NCBI GenBank assembly: GCA_004298605.1
Contig: SCPW01000387.1
Span: 1 to 7,781, forward strand
Source of the DNA: Gallionella sp.
Lineage (GTDB): Bacteria; Pseudomonadota; Gammaproteobacteria; Burkholderiales; Gallionellaceae
DNA length: 7,781 nucleotides
Direction of reading: 5' to 3'
Of the stretch, positions 1 to 7,110 are shown in pieces. How positions within the stretch are numbered: position 1 is the stretch's first letter; each line of letters begins with the position of its first letter. The notes below the pieces were generated by a model. That model made no database searches, had not been told where the DNA came from, and saw only the letters and a list, made by a program, of their open reading frames with translations. Both the position numbers and the translations under genes were made by a program.

Positions 1-17
1 ACCCATTGATCGCCATA

Positions 18-70
18 CCCCATCCCCCTCCCAGCCTCCCCCTTGAAGGGGGAGGAGTTGGGGCTGGGTG
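18..70. repeat. GC-rich palindromic intergenic repeat
   Basis: Two perfect 10-base arms at 35-44 and 46-55 (cctccccctt and its complement) enclose a single G. A wider pair, cccagcc at 30-36 and ggctggg at 62-68, surrounds them. The sequence would form a very stable hairpin as DNA or RNA. It resembles dispersed C-rich/G-rich REP-like repeats of proteobacterial intergenic regions; that family assignment is from general knowledge and was not searched. It has no T-run, so it is not a canonical terminator. It lies beyond the 3' end of the minus-strand tolC-like gene. Confidence 0.7.
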
Positions 71-213
71 AATAAATCAGCGCTTACTTAAGGAAACGCT
101 GATTAAATCCGTTCGCATCGAGCTTGTCGAAATGCCGCCTATATGATCGGCATGTTAGCGGAGGCTTCGGCAAGCTCGGCCCGAACGGCCTGAATAAATC
201 GGCGCTTCCTTGA
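70..213. repeat. Composite palindromic repeat (REP/MITE-like)
   Basis: Three pieces are nested here. First, 75-104 is an imperfect palindrome centred on cttaag (arms 75-89 and 90-104, 13 of 15 pairs). Second, 109-131 and 166-188 are long inverted arms (19 of 23 Watson-Crick pairs) of the type ccgttcg...gagcttg.cgaa, around a loop of about 34 nt. Third, 192-213 is another direct copy of the outer unit at 70-92; both begin gaataaatc followed by a gcgctt core. A hairpin element flanked by similar ends looks like a small non-coding mobile or REP-type repeat. No open reading frame or transposase belongs to it. Confidence 0.65.
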
Positions 214-235
214 AAAACTCGGTTGAGTGGTTCGT

Positions 236-257
236 GGGCGCGAATTTATTCGCACCT
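236..257. repeat. Short REP-like hairpin (gcgaat/attcgc)
   Basis: A 6-bp stem gcgaat (240-245) and attcgc (248-253) with a 2-nt loop sits in the context gtgggc...gcacct. Elements of the form gtgcgaat..attcgcac are common intergenic repeats in proteobacteria (general knowledge, not searched). It lies about 15 nt past the tolC stop codon, so it could protect the 3' end of that transcript, but no U-tract follows it on the minus strand. Confidence 0.5.
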
Positions 258-271
258 ACAAAATCAGGTTT

Positions 272-1729
272 TTAATACGGGCCGGAATAATGTCCCGCGA
301 GAGAGTTATTTTCCGCGTGGGGCCGGTTCTGGGATGCCGGGTTTGGCCCGGGGGCCGCATCGAGCGCTTCGTCCAACTCGGACAGGTCGTCGCCGCTCAG
401 TTGGCCGCAGGCGGCTTTGAGCTTGAGCCGGTTGGTGATGGCGTCGTAGCGCGCCTTGCGCCAATCGCGCAGAGCCGCCGCATTCTGTTGCTGCGCCTGC
501 AAGACGTCGAGATCGGTTTTCACGCCGCGCGCCCGCGCAGATTGTGCGCCACTCAATGCCAGTTTGGCAGAGTGGACGGCTTGCCGGGCCGAGGTTTCGC
601 GCGCCTGCCCGGTGCGCCAGGCGAGCCACGCCTGTTTGGCGGCAAAACGCGCTTTACGGCGCGCGCCTTCGAGTTCCTGCGCGGCCCTGTCGCGCAGCGC
701 CAGGGCTTCACGCACTTTGGCGTTTTGTCCGCCGCCCGCGTACAGCGGCATGTTGAATTGCAGCCCCACGGTGCTCTGGCGCGAATCAAAACCGGGCTGT
801 CCGCTCGAGATGCCGGCCTCTTGTACGGATTTCCCATATGAGGCGACCAGGTCGAGGGTGGGCTCGTGCCCGGCTTGTTGTTTGCGCACTTCTTCGCTGG
901 CGGCGTCCAGCGCGCGCTGCGCGGCCAGCAGTGTCGGGTTGCCCGCTTCCGCCTGCGCCAGCCACGGGTCGGGCGTGTTGCTGCCGGGTGGCGGCGGGGC
1001 AAACTGGTCGGAGAGGATGGGGGGCGTGTGTTCTGCCGTGCCGATGATCTGTTCGAGCGTTGCCAGTTTGATCTCCAGTTCGCTTTGCGCCGCCGCACGT
1101 TCGGCGATGGCTTGCCCGTATTTTGCGCGCGCGCCTTCCAGTTCGGTCAGCGACAGCACGCCCTTGCCATGCCCGCGTTGCGAGAGTTCCATCTGCCGCT
1201 GCGCGGTTTGCGCCTGCGCTTCGGCGGACATCACCTCATCGCGCGCCTGCATGACGTCGAACCATGCCTGCGCCAGCCGCACCAGCATATCCTGCGCGGC
1301 GGCGCTCAGTTGGAAATCTGCCTGGCTCACCGCCAGGTCGGCCTGCGCCACGGCAATCATGCTGCCATGCCGCCATAGCGGCTGCGTGAGGTTCAGTTGT
1401 GCCGAATTGCTGTTGTAGCGCTCTGCGGGCATGTCGGTCGGCGAGGGGTTGGTGTGCAGGGTGTAGCGGCGGCGGTTGACGGTGGCGTTGGCGCTGGCGG
1501 CCAATTGCGGCAACAGCCCGGCCACGGCTTGTCCGGCGCGTTCGCGCGAGGCGTTGAGGTTGGCCTGCGCCGCGAGGAACGCCGGGTCGTTGCGCATGGC
1601 CAGTTCCACCGCTTCCTTCAGGGTCAGGGCGCGCGCCGATGCGCTCATCGCCAGCATCAACAGGGCGAAGATCGCCAGTTGCGCGGACTTGAAACGGCTC
1701 GTGGCGCCGGTGGTATTTTTTACTCGCAT
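272..1729 (-). CDS. TolC-family outer membrane efflux/secretion protein
   Basis: This 485-residue protein should form the trimeric outer membrane and periplasmic tunnel of a type I secretion or efflux system. It has an N-terminal signal peptide (basic start, hydrophobic run at about 18-30, cleavage likely after SARA near residue 34). The mature start TLKEAVELAMRNDPAF is typical of the OEP family. Two OEP-type repeats follow (about 36-235 and 255-450), alanine- and glutamine-rich with long amphipathic helices and a beta-type YAGGG segment in the second half, as expected for TolC. About 30 Pro/Asn-rich residues form a C-terminal tail after the last helix. It starts 21 nt after the ABC transporter stop on the same strand, so the two are almost certainly co-transcribed. 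No strong Shine-Dalgarno precedes the ATG, which suggests translational coupling. The pairing with an HlyB-type transporter points to protein secretion rather than drug efflux. Confidence 0.9.
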   Translation of the reverse strand: MRVKNTTGATSRFKSAQLAIFALLMLAMSASARALTLKEAVELAMRNDPAFLAAQANLNASRERAGQAVAGLLPQLAASANATVNRRRYTLHTNPSPTDMPAERYNSNSAQLNLTQPLWRHGSMIAVAQADLAVSQADFQLSAAAQDMLVRLAQAWFDVMQARDEVMSAEAQAQTAQRQMELSQRGHGKGVLSLTELEGARAKYGQAIAERAAAQSELEIKLATLEQIIGTAEHTPPILSDQFAPPPPGSNTPDPWLAQAEAGNPTLLAAQRALDAASEEVRKQQAGHEPTLDLVASYGKSVQEAGISSGQPGFDSRQSTVGLQFNMPLYAGGGQNAKVREALALRDRAAQELEGARRKARFAAKQAWLAWRTGQARETSARQAVHSAKLALSGAQSARARGVKTDLDVLQAQQQNAAALRDWRKARYDAITNRLKLKAACGQLSGDDLSELDEALDAAPGPNPASQNRPHAENNSLAGHYSGPY

Positions 1730-1750
1730 CCGGGTAGACGATCAGTGAAG

Positions 1751-3952
1751 TTATGCGACATATGCGGACGGTTCCGCCTCCGGCCTGCCGAACTCGATCA
1801 CTTCGTCCACCCGCAACGCCTCGGGCAACTGGTGGGTGATGAACAGCATGGTGACTTTGCCCTTGAGTTTGTTGACGGTGTGCGCGAAGTGTTCGGCGGT
1901 CTGCATGTCGAGGCTGCTGACCGCCTCGTCGAAAATCAGCACGCGCGGGCGCTTGAGCAGGGCGCGGGCGATGGCGATGCGCTGGCGCTGCCCGCCGGAC
2001 AGGCCGATGCCGTTCTCACCCACCGGGGTCTGGTAGCCCTGCGGGAGTTGTTCGATGACGGCGTGAATCTCGGCCAGCTTGCAGGCGCGAACGATCTCCT
2101 CGAAGCCGGCGTGCGGGTTGGCCAGTTGCAGGTTGTCGTAGAGTGTGCCGGAGAACAGGCGGGTCTCCTGCGGCACCACGCCGAAGTTGGCGCGCAGTTC
2201 GTTGGCGGCGAGGTGGCGGATGTCGTAGCCGTCGAGCAGGATGTTGCCGCCAGTCGGCCAGTAGAAGCCTTGCAGCATCTTGGCCAGCGTGCTTTTTCCG
2301 CAACCGGATGGGCCCATCAGCACGGTGAGCTTGCCCGCCTGCAAGGTGAGGTCGAGATTGCGGTACAGGTAAGGATGCGCGTCGCTGTAGCGGAAGCTGA
2401 CGCCCTTCAGTTCGATACGCCCGCCCGCTCCACCACGGGCACGCGCGGGCGCGAGGGCGTGGGGCTCGGCGGGCGCATCCATCAGGTCGCCCAGGCGTTT
2501 GATGGCGACGTCGGCCTGCTGGAATTCCTGCCACAGACCGGCCAGGCGCAGCATCGGCTGGCTCATGCGCCCGGCGAACATCTGGAAGGCCACCAGCATA
2601 CCGATGGTGAAGCCGTCGTTCTCCATCACCAGCAGCGCGCCTGCCACGAGAATGGACAACGTCATGATCTGCTCCAGCGCGTTGGCGGCAACGTTGTAGC
2701 TGTTGGATAGCTGGCGGGTGGCGAATCCTGCGGCGAGATACCGCGAAAGAAGGTCGCCGTATTTCTGTTCCAGCACCGGTTCCATTTGCAGCGACTTGAC
2801 CGTCTCCACACCCGCCACGTATTCGGTGACGAAGGCCTGGTTCTTCGCGCCCAGCAGGAACTGGTGGTCGAGTTTGCCGCGCAGGGCGGGCGTGACGGCG
2901 AAGCTGATGGCGGCGATGAGCGATAACAGCAGCAACGCGATCAGGGTGAGCTGCCAACTGTACCAGAACATCACGGCGAGAAAGACGCACAGGAACGGCA
3001 GGTCGAGCAGCAGGCTGACGGCGGCGCCGGAGATGAATTCGCGCACCGTCTCGACGCCGTGCAGGCGGGCGACCAGCGTGCCGGTGGGGCGGTGTTCGAA
3101 ATACGGCAGCGGCAGGCGCAGCAGGTGGCGGAACACCTGGCTGCCCAGCACGGCGTCGATGCGGTTGCCGGTGTGCAGCACGAAATATTGGCGCAGCCAG
3201 GTCATCGCGCTGTTGAACAGCATGAACATGACCAGCCCGGCGGCGATGGCGATCAGCGTGCTCCGGGTCTGGTGGACGATGACCTTGTCGATGATGGCCT
3301 GGGTGAACAGCGGGGTGACCAGGCCGATGAGCTGGATGGCGAGCGAGGCGATCAGGATGTCGCGCCAGACGCGTTTGTGCTTCATCAGTTCCGGGGTGAA
3401 CCAGCGGAAACCGAACGGGGTATGGCCGTGCCGAACGGGCTGCGGGGCGGACGCGGGCTGCTCTTCTTCGAGATCGGCAGCCGTCTGCGCGGTGTCGCGC
3501 GCGACCAGCAGGATGTCGTTGCGGAAATGCCGGGTGAATTCGGCGAGCGGCACGGTTTCCGGCTGTTCTGCCCCGGCGCGGAAGAACAGCACGCGCTCTT
3601 CATCGGCATTGACCAGCAGCGCGGGCGTGGCGGGTTTGGGCGGCAGCGCATCAGTTTTACCGGCAAGCCCGGCAGGGGCGACCGTAGCCCGGCCTACATT
3701 TGGCCACTCGGTTTCGTCTTCCCGCACAAAGGCGACGACTGGAAACGGGATGCGTTCCAGCGTGGCCGCACCCTCTTCGCCCAGCTCCATTTCGCCGACC
3801 TTGAAGCCCAAGGCATGCAGGGCATTGAGCAACGCTGTGCGGGAATACGGCGGCGGGAATTGCTGGCGGATGAGTTGCGGGTCGAATGGGATATGGAACA
3901 CGCGGGACAGGCTGCCGATCAGCCATAGCATGTCCTGCCCGGTGTGGTGCAT
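1751..3952 (-). CDS. Type I secretion ABC transporter (HlyB-like permease/ATPase)
   Basis: This inner membrane exporter would use ATP to drive an unfolded substrate, usually an RTX-type protein or adhesin, through a TolC channel. I chose the ATG at 3952 (733 residues) because GAGGGG lies 6 nt upstream; the frame stays open to a TTG at 4006 (751 residues) without a good ribosome site. Residues about 1-152 match a C39 peptidase-like domain but lack any Cys and the usual His. It is therefore the inactive CLD form seen in HlyB, not a bacteriocin-leader protease. Membrane helices cover about 195-450. The ATPase domain has Walker A GPSGCGKST (547-555), Q-loop Gln 595, signature LSGGQ (651-655), Walker B VLIFDE (671-676), D-loop SSLD and H-loop His 707, all intact. 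An Ala/Pro-rich stretch at about 84-110 lengthens the CLD. The tolC-like gene follows; no HlyD-type adaptor gene is in the window. I see no convincing promoter in the 108 nt behind tRNA-Pro. Confidence 0.93.
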   Translation of the reverse strand: MHHTGQDMLWLIGSLSRVFHIPFDPQLIRQQFPPPYSRTALLNALHALGFKVGEMELGEEGAATLERIPFPVVAFVREDETEWPNVGRATVAPAGLAGKTDALPPKPATPALLVNADEERVLFFRAGAEQPETVPLAEFTRHFRNDILLVARDTAQTAADLEEEQPASAPQPVRHGHTPFGFRWFTPELMKHKRVWRDILIASLAIQLIGLVTPLFTQAIIDKVIVHQTRSTLIAIAAGLVMFMLFNSAMTWLRQYFVLHTGNRIDAVLGSQVFRHLLRLPLPYFEHRPTGTLVARLHGVETVREFISGAAVSLLLDLPFLCVFLAVMFWYSWQLTLIALLLLSLIAAISFAVTPALRGKLDHQFLLGAKNQAFVTEYVAGVETVKSLQMEPVLEQKYGDLLSRYLAAGFATRQLSNSYNVAANALEQIMTLSILVAGALLVMENDGFTIGMLVAFQMFAGRMSQPMLRLAGLWQEFQQADVAIKRLGDLMDAPAEPHALAPARARGGAGGRIELKGVSFRYSDAHPYLYRNLDLTLQAGKLTVLMGPSGCGKSTLAKMLQGFYWPTGGNILLDGYDIRHLAANELRANFGVVPQETRLFSGTLYDNLQLANPHAGFEEIVRACKLAEIHAVIEQLPQGYQTPVGENGIGLSGGQRQRIAIARALLKRPRVLIFDEAVSSLDMQTAEHFAHTVNKLKGKVTMLFITHQLPEALRVDEVIEFGRPEAEPSAYVA

Positions 3953-4060
3953 CAATCGCCCCTCGTGTCCCTTATTATTTTCCGGCCGAACAGCCATCCT
4001 GAACAATTTGTGAAAAACACATTCAGCTTGCGTGCTTGATTTACAAGAACCGACTTTGCC

Positions 4061-4137
<77 letters not shown>

Positions 4138-4162
4138 TTTAAACCGGAATCAAAACGTGCCG

Positions 4163-4168
4163 ATTCTA
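4163..4168 (-). promoter_or_regulatory. Probable -10 element for tRNA-Pro
   Basis: On the minus strand the hexamer TAGAAT ends 25 nt upstream of the mature tRNA 5' end, a sensible distance for a short leader. No good -35 hexamer lies 16-18 nt further upstream (the best is TGTTCC), so the call rests on the -10 and its position. Confidence 0.45.
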
Positions 4169-4201
4169 GCAAAATAAATGGTCGAGGAACATCCGAACAA
4201 A

Positions 4202-4256
4202 GCCCCGCATGAACTGTTCCGTTCATGTCCGCATTAAAAACGGTGTTTTGCGGGGC
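4202..4256. promoter_or_regulatory. Nested inverted repeats upstream of the peroxiredoxin promoter
   Basis: An inner pair, catgaac (4208-4214) and gttcatg (4221-4227), has a 6-nt loop. An outer pair, gccccgca (4202-4209) and tgcggggc (4249-4256), encloses it. The block lies between the tRNA-Pro promoter (minus) and the peroxiredoxin promoter (plus), ending 15 nt before the -35 box. It could be an operator for the peroxiredoxin gene or a structure insulating the two divergent units. I do not recognise an OxyR, Fur or other named site in it. Confidence 0.4.
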
Positions 4257-4271
4257 GGGCACAGCCCGGGG

Positions 4272-4300
4272 TTGACGCGGCAACGGCAAAAGCCTAAATT
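4272..4300 (+). promoter_or_regulatory. Sigma70-type promoter of the peroxiredoxin gene
   Basis: TTGACG (4272-4277, 5 of 6 to consensus) and TAAATT (4295-4300, 4 of 6) are separated by exactly 17 nt. Transcription would start near 4307, giving a leader of about 30 nt with AGGAG at 4326-4330, 6 nt before the start codon. Confidence 0.65.
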
Positions 4301-4336
4301 GCCCGACCCGGCACAACCGACAATTAGGAGATAAAT

Positions 4337-4939
4337 ATGGCTGTACTCGTTTGCAAGGCCGCCCCGGATTTCAACGCCGTCGCCGTGATGGGCAACAATG
4401 AAATCAACGAAAGTTTCAACCTGAAAAAACACATCGCCGGCAAATACGCCGTGCTGTATTTTTACCCGCTGGATTTCACCTTCGTGTGCCCTTCGGAAAT
4501 CATCGCGTTCGACCATCGCCTGGACGAATTCAAGAAACGCAACGTCGAAGTGATCGGCGTTTCCATCGACTCGCATTTCACCCACATGGCGTGGAAAAAC
4601 ACCGCCATCAACAAAGGCGGTATCGGCCAGGTGCGCTATCCGCTGGTGGCGGACATCAAGCACGAAATCTGCAAGGCCTACGATGTGGAAGCCGAAGGCG
4701 GCGTTGCATTCCGCGGCTCGTTCCTGATCGACCGCGCCGGCGTGGTGCGCCACCAGGTGGTGAACGACCTGCCGCTGGGCCGCAACATCGACGAAATGCT
4801 GCGCATGGTGGATGCGCTGCAATTCACCGAGGAACACGGCGAAGTTTGCCCGGCAGGCTGGAGCAAAGGCAAGGCGGGCATGAACGCGTCAACCGATGGC
4901 GTGGCGAAGTATCTGGCCAATCACGCCAGCGAACTGTAA
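4337..4939 (+). CDS. 2-Cys peroxiredoxin (AhpC/Prx1 class)
   Basis: This 200-residue cytosolic thiol peroxidase reduces hydrogen peroxide and organic peroxides. The peroxidatic cysteine is Cys51 in PLDFTFVCPSE, with Pro44 and Thr48 in their usual places. The catalytic arginine is likely Arg126, in AFRGSFLID. The resolving cysteine is Cys171 in GEVCPAGW, so this is a typical 2-Cys enzyme working as an obligate dimer and, in this class, often as a decamer. A GGIG segment is at 94-97, but the C-terminus (KYLANHASEL) lacks the YF motif that makes eukaryotic enzymes easy to overoxidise. The length is normal for the class. The start is supported by AGGAG 6 nt upstream and a good promoter. No AhpF or other reductase gene is adjacent, so the electron donor cannot be told from here. 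Its last nine codons recur near 7416-7445. Confidence 0.97.
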   Translation: MAVLVCKAAPDFNAVAVMGNNEINESFNLKKHIAGKYAVLYFYPLDFTFVCPSEIIAFDHRLDEFKKRNVEVIGVSIDSHFTHMAWKNTAINKGGIGQVRYPLVADIKHEICKAYDVEAEGGVAFRGSFLIDRAGVVRHQVVNDLPLGRNIDEMLRMVDALQFTEEHGEVCPAGWSKGKAGMNASTDGVAKYLANHASEL

Positions 4940-4953
4940 GCGCTGCCGCCAGC

Positions 4954-4983
4954 AAAAAAGCCACCTTCGGGTGGCCTTTTTAT
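4954..4983. terminator. Rho-independent, probably bidirectional terminator
   Basis: The stem gccacc (4960-4965) and ggtggc (4970-4975) has a ttcg tetraloop. It is preceded by an A-run and followed by c-ttttt, so U-tracts exist in both directions. It begins 14 nt after the peroxiredoxin stop and also lies past the 3' end of the convergent PEP-CTERM gene, so it probably serves both. Confidence 0.9.
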
Positions 4984-5036
4984 TGTGACAAGAATTTTGC
5001 TGTGTGCGTGCCGCTCAGGGGATTTCTAAAAACTCG

Positions 5037-5750
5037 TCACAGTTGTGATTCCGGAATGTGCTTGCGGCGGCGCGTGAGCATGATGCATGCGCCCGTCAGC
5101 AGCAGCGCCAGCGTACCCGGTTCCGGCACAGCGTTGGCGGAACCGGGTGCCGGTGCAACGGATACATTATCCAACGCTGCTCCGTACGCATTGTTTTCGA
5201 AGCTGGTAAATACAAGCTTGGTAAGGCTGTTTGTCGCTATAAACTGCATGGTTTGCGTTTGCCAATGCATGTTGGGATACATCAGCGTTACCGGATTGCT
5301 CGCATACGAATCCGGGTAGGGGCTTGGGAAAGAGAAATTCTGGCTGGCGCCGCCGGCGCCCACACTCATCCCCTTTGCGTGGGAGTTGTGAAGCACCTGA
5401 TTGGCAAAGTTTCCGGCCATATCGAAAGTCAGTTCATACAACTGGCCGACAACCGTGGAAAAATAATCGGACTCGACGGTGCCAGCGGAAATCCCGCTCA
5501 TGTCCAGGCTGTAGTCGCCATCGGATGCTTGCCATAAACCCTTGTAAATCCAGTCGGCGCTCCCCGCCGTGACCGTCCACCCATTGATGGCGGCACTTGG
5601 GCTGGATAAAGTGATGTAGCCGCCCGAATAGACACCGCCCGTATGTGTGCCACCTTCAAAACTTCCATTGACGATCAGGTTGGCATGAGCGCCGTTCGCA
5701 AACAGCAACGAAGTACAAAGGGCGACCAGAATCTTACGTGCGTTAACCAT
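5037..5750 (-). CDS. PEP-CTERM surface protein, choice-of-anchor-C-like
   Basis: This 237-residue protein would be exported and then processed by an exosortase. It starts with a signal peptide (basic NARK, hydrophobic 8-19, cleavage probable after AHA near residue 23). The mature protein begins NLIVNGSFEGG and contains LDMSG, a VGQLYELTFDMAGN segment and, near the end, AALDNVSV. These are the landmarks of DUF642/choice-of-anchor-C-type carbohydrate-binding-like beta-sandwich proteins. The sorting tail is VPEPGTLALLLTG (208-220), a hydrophobic segment, then RRRK (227-230), followed by seven extra residues. AAGGAG lies 6 nt before the start. The exosortase and its polysaccharide genes are not in the window. 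The likely role is a cell-surface or extracellular matrix protein; the ligand is unknown. It runs convergently to the peroxiredoxin gene and shares its terminator. Confidence 0.9.
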   Translation of the reverse strand: MVNARKILVALCTSLLFANGAHANLIVNGSFEGGTHTGGVYSGGYITLSSPSAAINGWTVTAGSADWIYKGLWQASDGDYSLDMSGISAGTVESDYFSTVVGQLYELTFDMAGNFANQVLHNSHAKGMSVGAGGASQNFSFPSPYPDSYASNPVTLMYPNMHWQTQTMQFIATNSLTKLVFTSFENNAYGAALDNVSVAPAPGSANAVPEPGTLALLLTGACIMLTRRRKHIPESQL

Positions 5751-5779
5751 GCAGCGCTCCTTATAAAGATGACATTATT

Positions 5780-5809
5780 CGCAATTCTTATTGCGGCGAC
5801 GTGATTGTA
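5780..5809 (-). promoter_or_regulatory. Possible promoter with hairpin for the PEP-CTERM gene
   Basis: On the minus strand TACAAT (5804-5809) resembles a -10 box, about 54 nt before the start codon. Just downstream is an inverted repeat, cgcaat (5780-5785) and attgcg (5790-5795) with a 4-nt loop, which would sit near the transcript's 5' end or serve as an operator. I find no good -35 hexamer, so the call is tentative. Confidence 0.35.
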
Positions 5810-5875
5810 CGGTTTCGGGCGTGATCCGGCTATCCCTTGAACGGGGGGCTACTGCACATTTGACCGCAAGCCTTC

Positions 5876-7033
5876 TCATTTCTTTGCCGCCGCAGCCACC
5901 TCCGCCATACGCGCATTGAAATCGCCCGCACCTCTGAGTGCTGCCGAGGCGTAGGCGTTGCGGTCGATGGTGAAGGTGTATTCGGAAGCATTCTGCTTGA
6001 TCGTGCCCGCGCCGGTAAGCAGAGCAAGCCCTTGGAGCCCTGCATTGAGCACGTTAGCGGTTGTAGAGGCGGCCGTGGGTTCGTCGGCGGCTTTCACCAA
6101 CTCGCCTACTTTGTCGGAAATCTTGATCGCCCCTTTTGTCGTGAGACCGGGAATGCCGTGCATGATGCGAACAACGGGGGCGCCCATCCAGGGCGCGGTG
6201 GCGGATTGCAACTGCATGCCCGGCGCTGTATTGATGGCGGCGGAGATGGTGCTGTAGGAGGCATCCGCCTTACCCCAAACCTGCGGCGCCGTGATCGTGT
6301 ACTGCGGAATGATCACGGTGGCGTCCTTGAACTTGGGCTTGCCGAGGCTTACGAACTGGTTGAAGACGCCGCTGTTCATGCCACTCATGAAGTGCTGCTC
6401 GTCACTGGGTGCTGCCACAATATAAATTTGATCGCCAGCGCGGGAATTCTCCACCGGCAGACCCCAGTTTGCGTCCGCCTTCTCGCGTTCGGCACTCATC
6501 ACAAAATCGCGGTCGCGGATGTCGTTGTAAGTGAGGACGGTGTAGCCTGCCGCGCGCAGTTTGGCGACGAAATCATCGTAAGCCTGTCGCGCGATGTCTT
6601 GCGCCAGTTTCTTGTCGATGCCGACCACCTTGTATTTGGCGCTGGCATTGACCGCATTGGCGCTCTTGCCGATCTGGTAGCCGCCCTTTTGTGAGACAAA
6701 GGCGCTACCTTCCACCAGCAGCTTCACATAGGCCGTAGGCACGACCACGGTATTGGAATAGCTGATCAAGTCTTCGGGGTTGATGGCGGTCACGGCCAGC
6801 GATTTACTTGCCGGTGCTTCCTCGGCTACGGTTTCGGCGCTTTGTGCCGCGTCCTCCTTGACTGCGGCATTCCTGATGCTTTCAGAAGCGACCTCCTTGG
6901 CTATATTCCCGGCATTCTGAGTAGCGACCTCCTTGAGAGTGCCAAGCAAATCGAACGCGCTTGCCGGACTGGCCAGCATGAGCATGCCGTAGAGTGCGAG
7001 GATAGACGAACGGGTAGCGAATTGTAATTTCAT
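5876..7033 (-). CDS. Exported protein of unknown function
   Basis: I do not recognise this 385-residue protein. The ATG at 7033 is preceded by GGAGG at 4 nt and gives a clean signal peptide (MKLQFATRSS, hydrophobic core, SPASA, cleavage near residue 26). An ATG 75 nt further upstream stays in frame but would spoil the signal sequence. Residues about 27-75 are rich in Ala, Glu and Lys, with repeated KEVA/KEVASE-type units, probably helical. The matching DNA is an imperfect direct repeat of about 38 nt sharing ccteccttg-like cores (cctccttg) near 6852-6932. From about 80 on there is an alpha/beta-looking domain with no cysteine. It includes an IARQAYDDFVAKLRAAGYTV segment, DQIYIVAAPSDEQHF, and near the end EYTFTIDRNAY. 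No transmembrane helix, lipobox or sorting tail is present, so the protein is probably periplasmic or secreted. It is followed after 125 nt by the PEP-CTERM gene on the same strand. Confidence 0.8.
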   Translation of the reverse strand: MKLQFATRSSILALYGMLMLASPASAFDLLGTLKEVATQNAGNIAKEVASESIRNAAVKEDAAQSAETVAEEAPASKSLAVTAINPEDLISYSNTVVVPTAYVKLLVEGSAFVSQKGGYQIGKSANAVNASAKYKVVGIDKKLAQDIARQAYDDFVAKLRAAGYTVLTYNDIRDRDFVMSAEREKADANWGLPVENSRAGDQIYIVAAPSDEQHFMSGMNSGVFNQFVSLGKPKFKDATVIIPQYTITAPQVWGKADASYSTISAAINTAPGMQLQSATAPWMGAPVVRIMHGIPGLTTKGAIKISDKVGELVKAADEPTAASTTANVLNAGLQGLALLTGAGTIKQNASEYTFTIDRNAYASAALRGAGDFNARMAEVAAAAKK

Positions 7034-7110
7034 GTGGCCTCCGGAATGAATCGGCGCGCGGTGTGGGACGAATAAGAAGTCGTGGCAATCCCGCATATGG
7101 TGGGGCATTC

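Noticed and set aside
227..841. Plus-strand open frame of 204 codons over the tolC 3' end
   Set aside because: It is antisense to TolC coding sequence, starts within repeat DNA and has no ribosome site or domain.
3385..3703. C39 peptidase domain making the transporter a leader-cleaving bacteriocin exporter
   Set aside because: The N-terminal domain contains no cysteine, so it cannot be an active cysteine protease.
1397..4013. Two long plus-strand open frames (1397-2710 and 2703-4013, about 436 codons each) antisense to the secretion genes
   Set aside because: They are the complement of strongly supported TolC and ABC transporter genes, have no recognisable domains and show arginine/glycine-rich or serine/arginine-rich composition typical of shadow frames in GC-rich DNA.
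4223..4837. Minus-strand open frame of 204 codons opposite the peroxiredoxin gene
   Set aside because: The plus-strand peroxiredoxin has full catalytic motifs, promoter, ribosome site and terminator; the antisense frame is a His/Val-rich shadow.
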